From NCBI GenBank assembly GCA_946887045.1, contig CAMPKC010000018.1:13033-77032 (forward strand): a stretch of 64,000 bases of DNA, given 5' to 3'. The DNA is from an uncultured Sphingobacteriaceae bacterium (lineage in GTDB: Bacteria > Bacteroidota > Bacteroidia > Sphingobacteriales > Sphingobacteriaceae). This document shows positions 62,727 through 64,000 of the stretch, piece by piece; position 1 is the stretch's first letter, and each line of letters opens with the position of its first letter. The position numbers and the translations under genes were made by a program. The notes under the pieces are model-generated. The model saw only the letters and a list, made by a program, of their open reading frames with translations. It did not search any database and was not told the DNA's origin.

Positions 62727-63440
62727 ATGAAAAATTTGATAGTAGCAGCCTTTTTACTTTTGGGTACGGTCTCCGGATTTGCTCAGAATGTTGACATCAG
62801 AAGGAAAATTGAAGTTTCAGGATCAGCGGAAGCGGAAGTTACCCCTGATATTATTTACGTAGGAATATCACTTAAAGAATACTTTCGTGATAATGCCAAT
62901 AAGCGAAAAGTTGAAATTGAAGAGCTCGAACGTCAGTTGCAAAAGGCAGTTCTTGATGCTGGAATCGCAAAAGAAAACTTTACGATCAACAACATTTCGA
63001 GTTTTAATTATGCATTCGAAAAAAAGAAAAATCCTGAGTTTTTAGCAAGAAAACAATATCGGATTAAAGTGACCGACTTAACTAAGTTTAACCAGATTTT
63101 AAGTGCGGTTGAGCCGCGAGGCGTTGAATATACCAATATTGAAAGCTACGACTACTCTAAAATTGAAGCGCTAAAGCAAGAGCTTAAAGTCAAAGCTCTT
63201 CGGGCTGCGAAAGATAAAGCGTCTTACTTAGCCGCTGCCCTCGATGATAAAGTTGGTGAGGCTCTTGAAATACAGGAGATTAATAATGAGTATTATCCTC
63301 AGCCTATGTACCGCGCGAATACAACAATGAGCATGGACAAAGGGATGGCCACAGCAGAAATGGCGCCTATGCCTGAAATTGATTTTAAAAAGATAAAGTT
63401 AAACTACCAGATGAGGGCTGTTTTTGAACTCAAGAATTAG
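62727..63440 (+). CDS. SIMPL-domain (DUF541) periplasmic protein
   Basis: 237 aa. Signal peptide (MKNLIVAAFLLLGTVSGFAQ) is followed by the SIMPL domain: IEVSGSAEAEVTPDIIYVGISLKEY and VEPRGVEYTNIESYDYSKIEALKQELKVKALRAAKDKASYLAAAL, typical of DUF541. Function of such proteins is unclear; some act in oxidative stress or channel-like assemblies. Start set at ATG 62727 where the signal peptide begins, rejecting the upstream 18 residues. Confidence 0.9.
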   Translation: MKNLIVAAFLLLGTVSGFAQNVDIRRKIEVSGSAEAEVTPDIIYVGISLKEYFRDNANKRKVEIEELERQLQKAVLDAGIAKENFTINNISSFNYAFEKKKNPEFLARKQYRIKVTDLTKFNQILSAVEPRGVEYTNIESYDYSKIEALKQELKVKALRAAKDKASYLAAALDDKVGEALEIQEINNEYYPQPMYRANTTMSMDKGMATAEMAPMPEIDFKKIKLNYQMRAVFELKN

Positions 63441-63502
63441 GCTTTTACAAAGTCGAGAGGATTAACTGCTCTCTGTTTTGTTCAGCTACCTATAGACACA
63501 TC

Positions 63503-63578
63503 AAATTATTTACTTTCAATCCGGAAGTAAATAATTTAAAGGTAATTACAAGGCGATTCTAAAGGCGCCTTGTAATTA
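63503..63578. terminator. Two successive bidirectional terminator hairpins
   Basis: AAATTATTTACTT (63503-63515) pairs with AAGTAAATAATTT (63525-63537); TAATTACAAGGCG (63543-63555) pairs with CGCCTTGTAATTA (63566-63578). Both are perfect 13-bp stems between the convergent SIMPL and receiver genes; the second overlaps the receiver's stop codon. Confidence 0.75.
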
Positions 63579-63938
63579 TTGTTGCAATACATTGCTTAGT
63601 AAATCTTCTAATTGATCTAAGTCGAAGGGTTTAGCCAGATACGTGTCGGCGCCAGCCTCTTGTGCCAGGGTTGCTACGTCATTATTCGCCGAAAAATATA
63701 TCACCGGGATGTTTTTATATTCCGGATGACTCTTAATTAGCTGAGTTGCCACTTTTCCTCCGGCATCCGGAATCCAGTTATCCATTAAAATTATATCTGG
63801 ATTGGTCTCTTCAATATCCTGCAGAATATTGGCACATGTTGTTCGGGTATTAATTTTCCAACCCTTCTCTTCTAGCAGATAAGTTAAAATACTTAAGATA
63901 TCCACATCATCATCAAAAACTAATACACTCTTTTCCAT
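63576..63938 (-). CDS. Single-domain response regulator
   Basis: 120 aa. Receiver domain: VFDDDVDILSILTYLL, phospho-Asp in IILMDNWIPDAGG, FSANND switch region, YLAKPFDLDQLE with the conserved Lys. The start ATG at 63938 is 62 nt from the window end; its promoter may lie beyond. No kinase partner is seen here. Confidence 0.9.
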   Translation of the reverse strand: MEKSVLVFDDDVDILSILTYLLEEKGWKINTRTTCANILQDIEETNPDIILMDNWIPDAGGKVATQLIKSHPEYKNIPVIYFSANNDVATLAQEAGADTYLAKPFDLDQLEDLLSNVLQQ

Positions 63939-64000
63939 CAGTGAGGTAAAAATATAACAAATAAATTAGTTCTGCAAAATCTTAATTTATAATATAATTT

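Noticed and set aside
1..64000. tRNA or rRNA genes, CRISPR array, insertion sequence
   Set aside because: Intergenic regions were read for cloverleaf-like sequences ending in CCA, for regularly spaced direct repeats and for transposase motifs; none was convincing. A tRNA scan would settle the first point.

Overview
The window reads as chromosomal DNA of a Bacteroidota bacterium, most likely of the family Sphingobacteriaceae (Pedobacter/Mucilaginibacter-like). This rests on several things seen here: exact copies of the Bacteroidota -7 promoter box TAnnTTTG before genes, few Shine-Dalgarno sequences, a TonB-dependent receptor, a DUF4270 lipoprotein beside panC/panD, an rpsP with a long acidic tail, and CarboxypepD_reg-like domains. 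No rRNA, tRNA, CRISPR array, transposase or prophage was recognised. The genus is inference.

Layout. 1-4.6 kb: end of a DUF4270 lipoprotein gene, a shortened glycogen-synthase-like gene, panC-panD (pantothenate), hldE-type heptose adenylyltransferase, an acyl-CoA dehydrogenase and a small membrane protein. 4.7-9.6 kb: rimP-nusA-infB. 9.7-13 kb (minus): LUD protein, ftsH, rsfS. 13-17.4 kb: birA, dsbD, pfkA, gmhA. 17.5-21.4 kb: rpsP-rimM-trmD-rplS, interrupted between trmD and rplS by a three-gene regulatory island (HTH protein, unknown 88-aa protein, histidine-kinase-like protein lacking the phospho-accepting His). 21.5-31.5 kb: envelope and housekeeping genes (psd, hpt, a GT51 transglycosylase with a long N-terminal region, mrp, nfu, def, M16 peptidase, msrA, response regulator). 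31.5-36.2 kb: a tryptophan attenuator with its leader peptide, then trpE-trpG-trpC, hflX, rbfA. 36.3-40.7 kb: TonB-C protein, aat, SNF2 helicase. 40.8-43.5 kb: TPP riboswitch and its TonB-dependent receptor. 43.5-50.3 kb (minus): a tightly packed operon encoding an FHA-like protein, a 32-aa membrane microprotein, a PP2C phosphatase and a 1402-aa SEDS-PBP fusion. 50.5-64 kb: accessory genes (pRiA4b ORF-3-like protein, repeat-rich spacer, oligogalacturonate-lyase-like propeller, hybrid PAS kinase plus receiver, SPW protein, Omp85 fusion, PAP2, MBL-fold hydrolase, SIMPL protein, receiver).

Most notable. (1) The trp leader: peptide MMILKHTKIWWWLESTRVW starts almost at the predicted transcription start; a segment over its last codons can pair with the 5' arm of a strong terminator. 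(2) The FHA/PP2C/SEDS-PBP operon parallels the actinobacterial fha-pstP-rodA-pbpA arrangement, with rodA and pbpA fused and no kinase in the cluster. (3) A TPP riboswitch carrying about 74 extra nt between P2 and P4. (4) An Omp85 barrel joined to a region with kinase-like DRH and DRD motifs. (5) A degenerate kinase island inside a ribosomal-protein operon. (6) Two arrays of a 7-bp repeat and a palindrome-rich spacer. All family assignments come from motif reading without database search.
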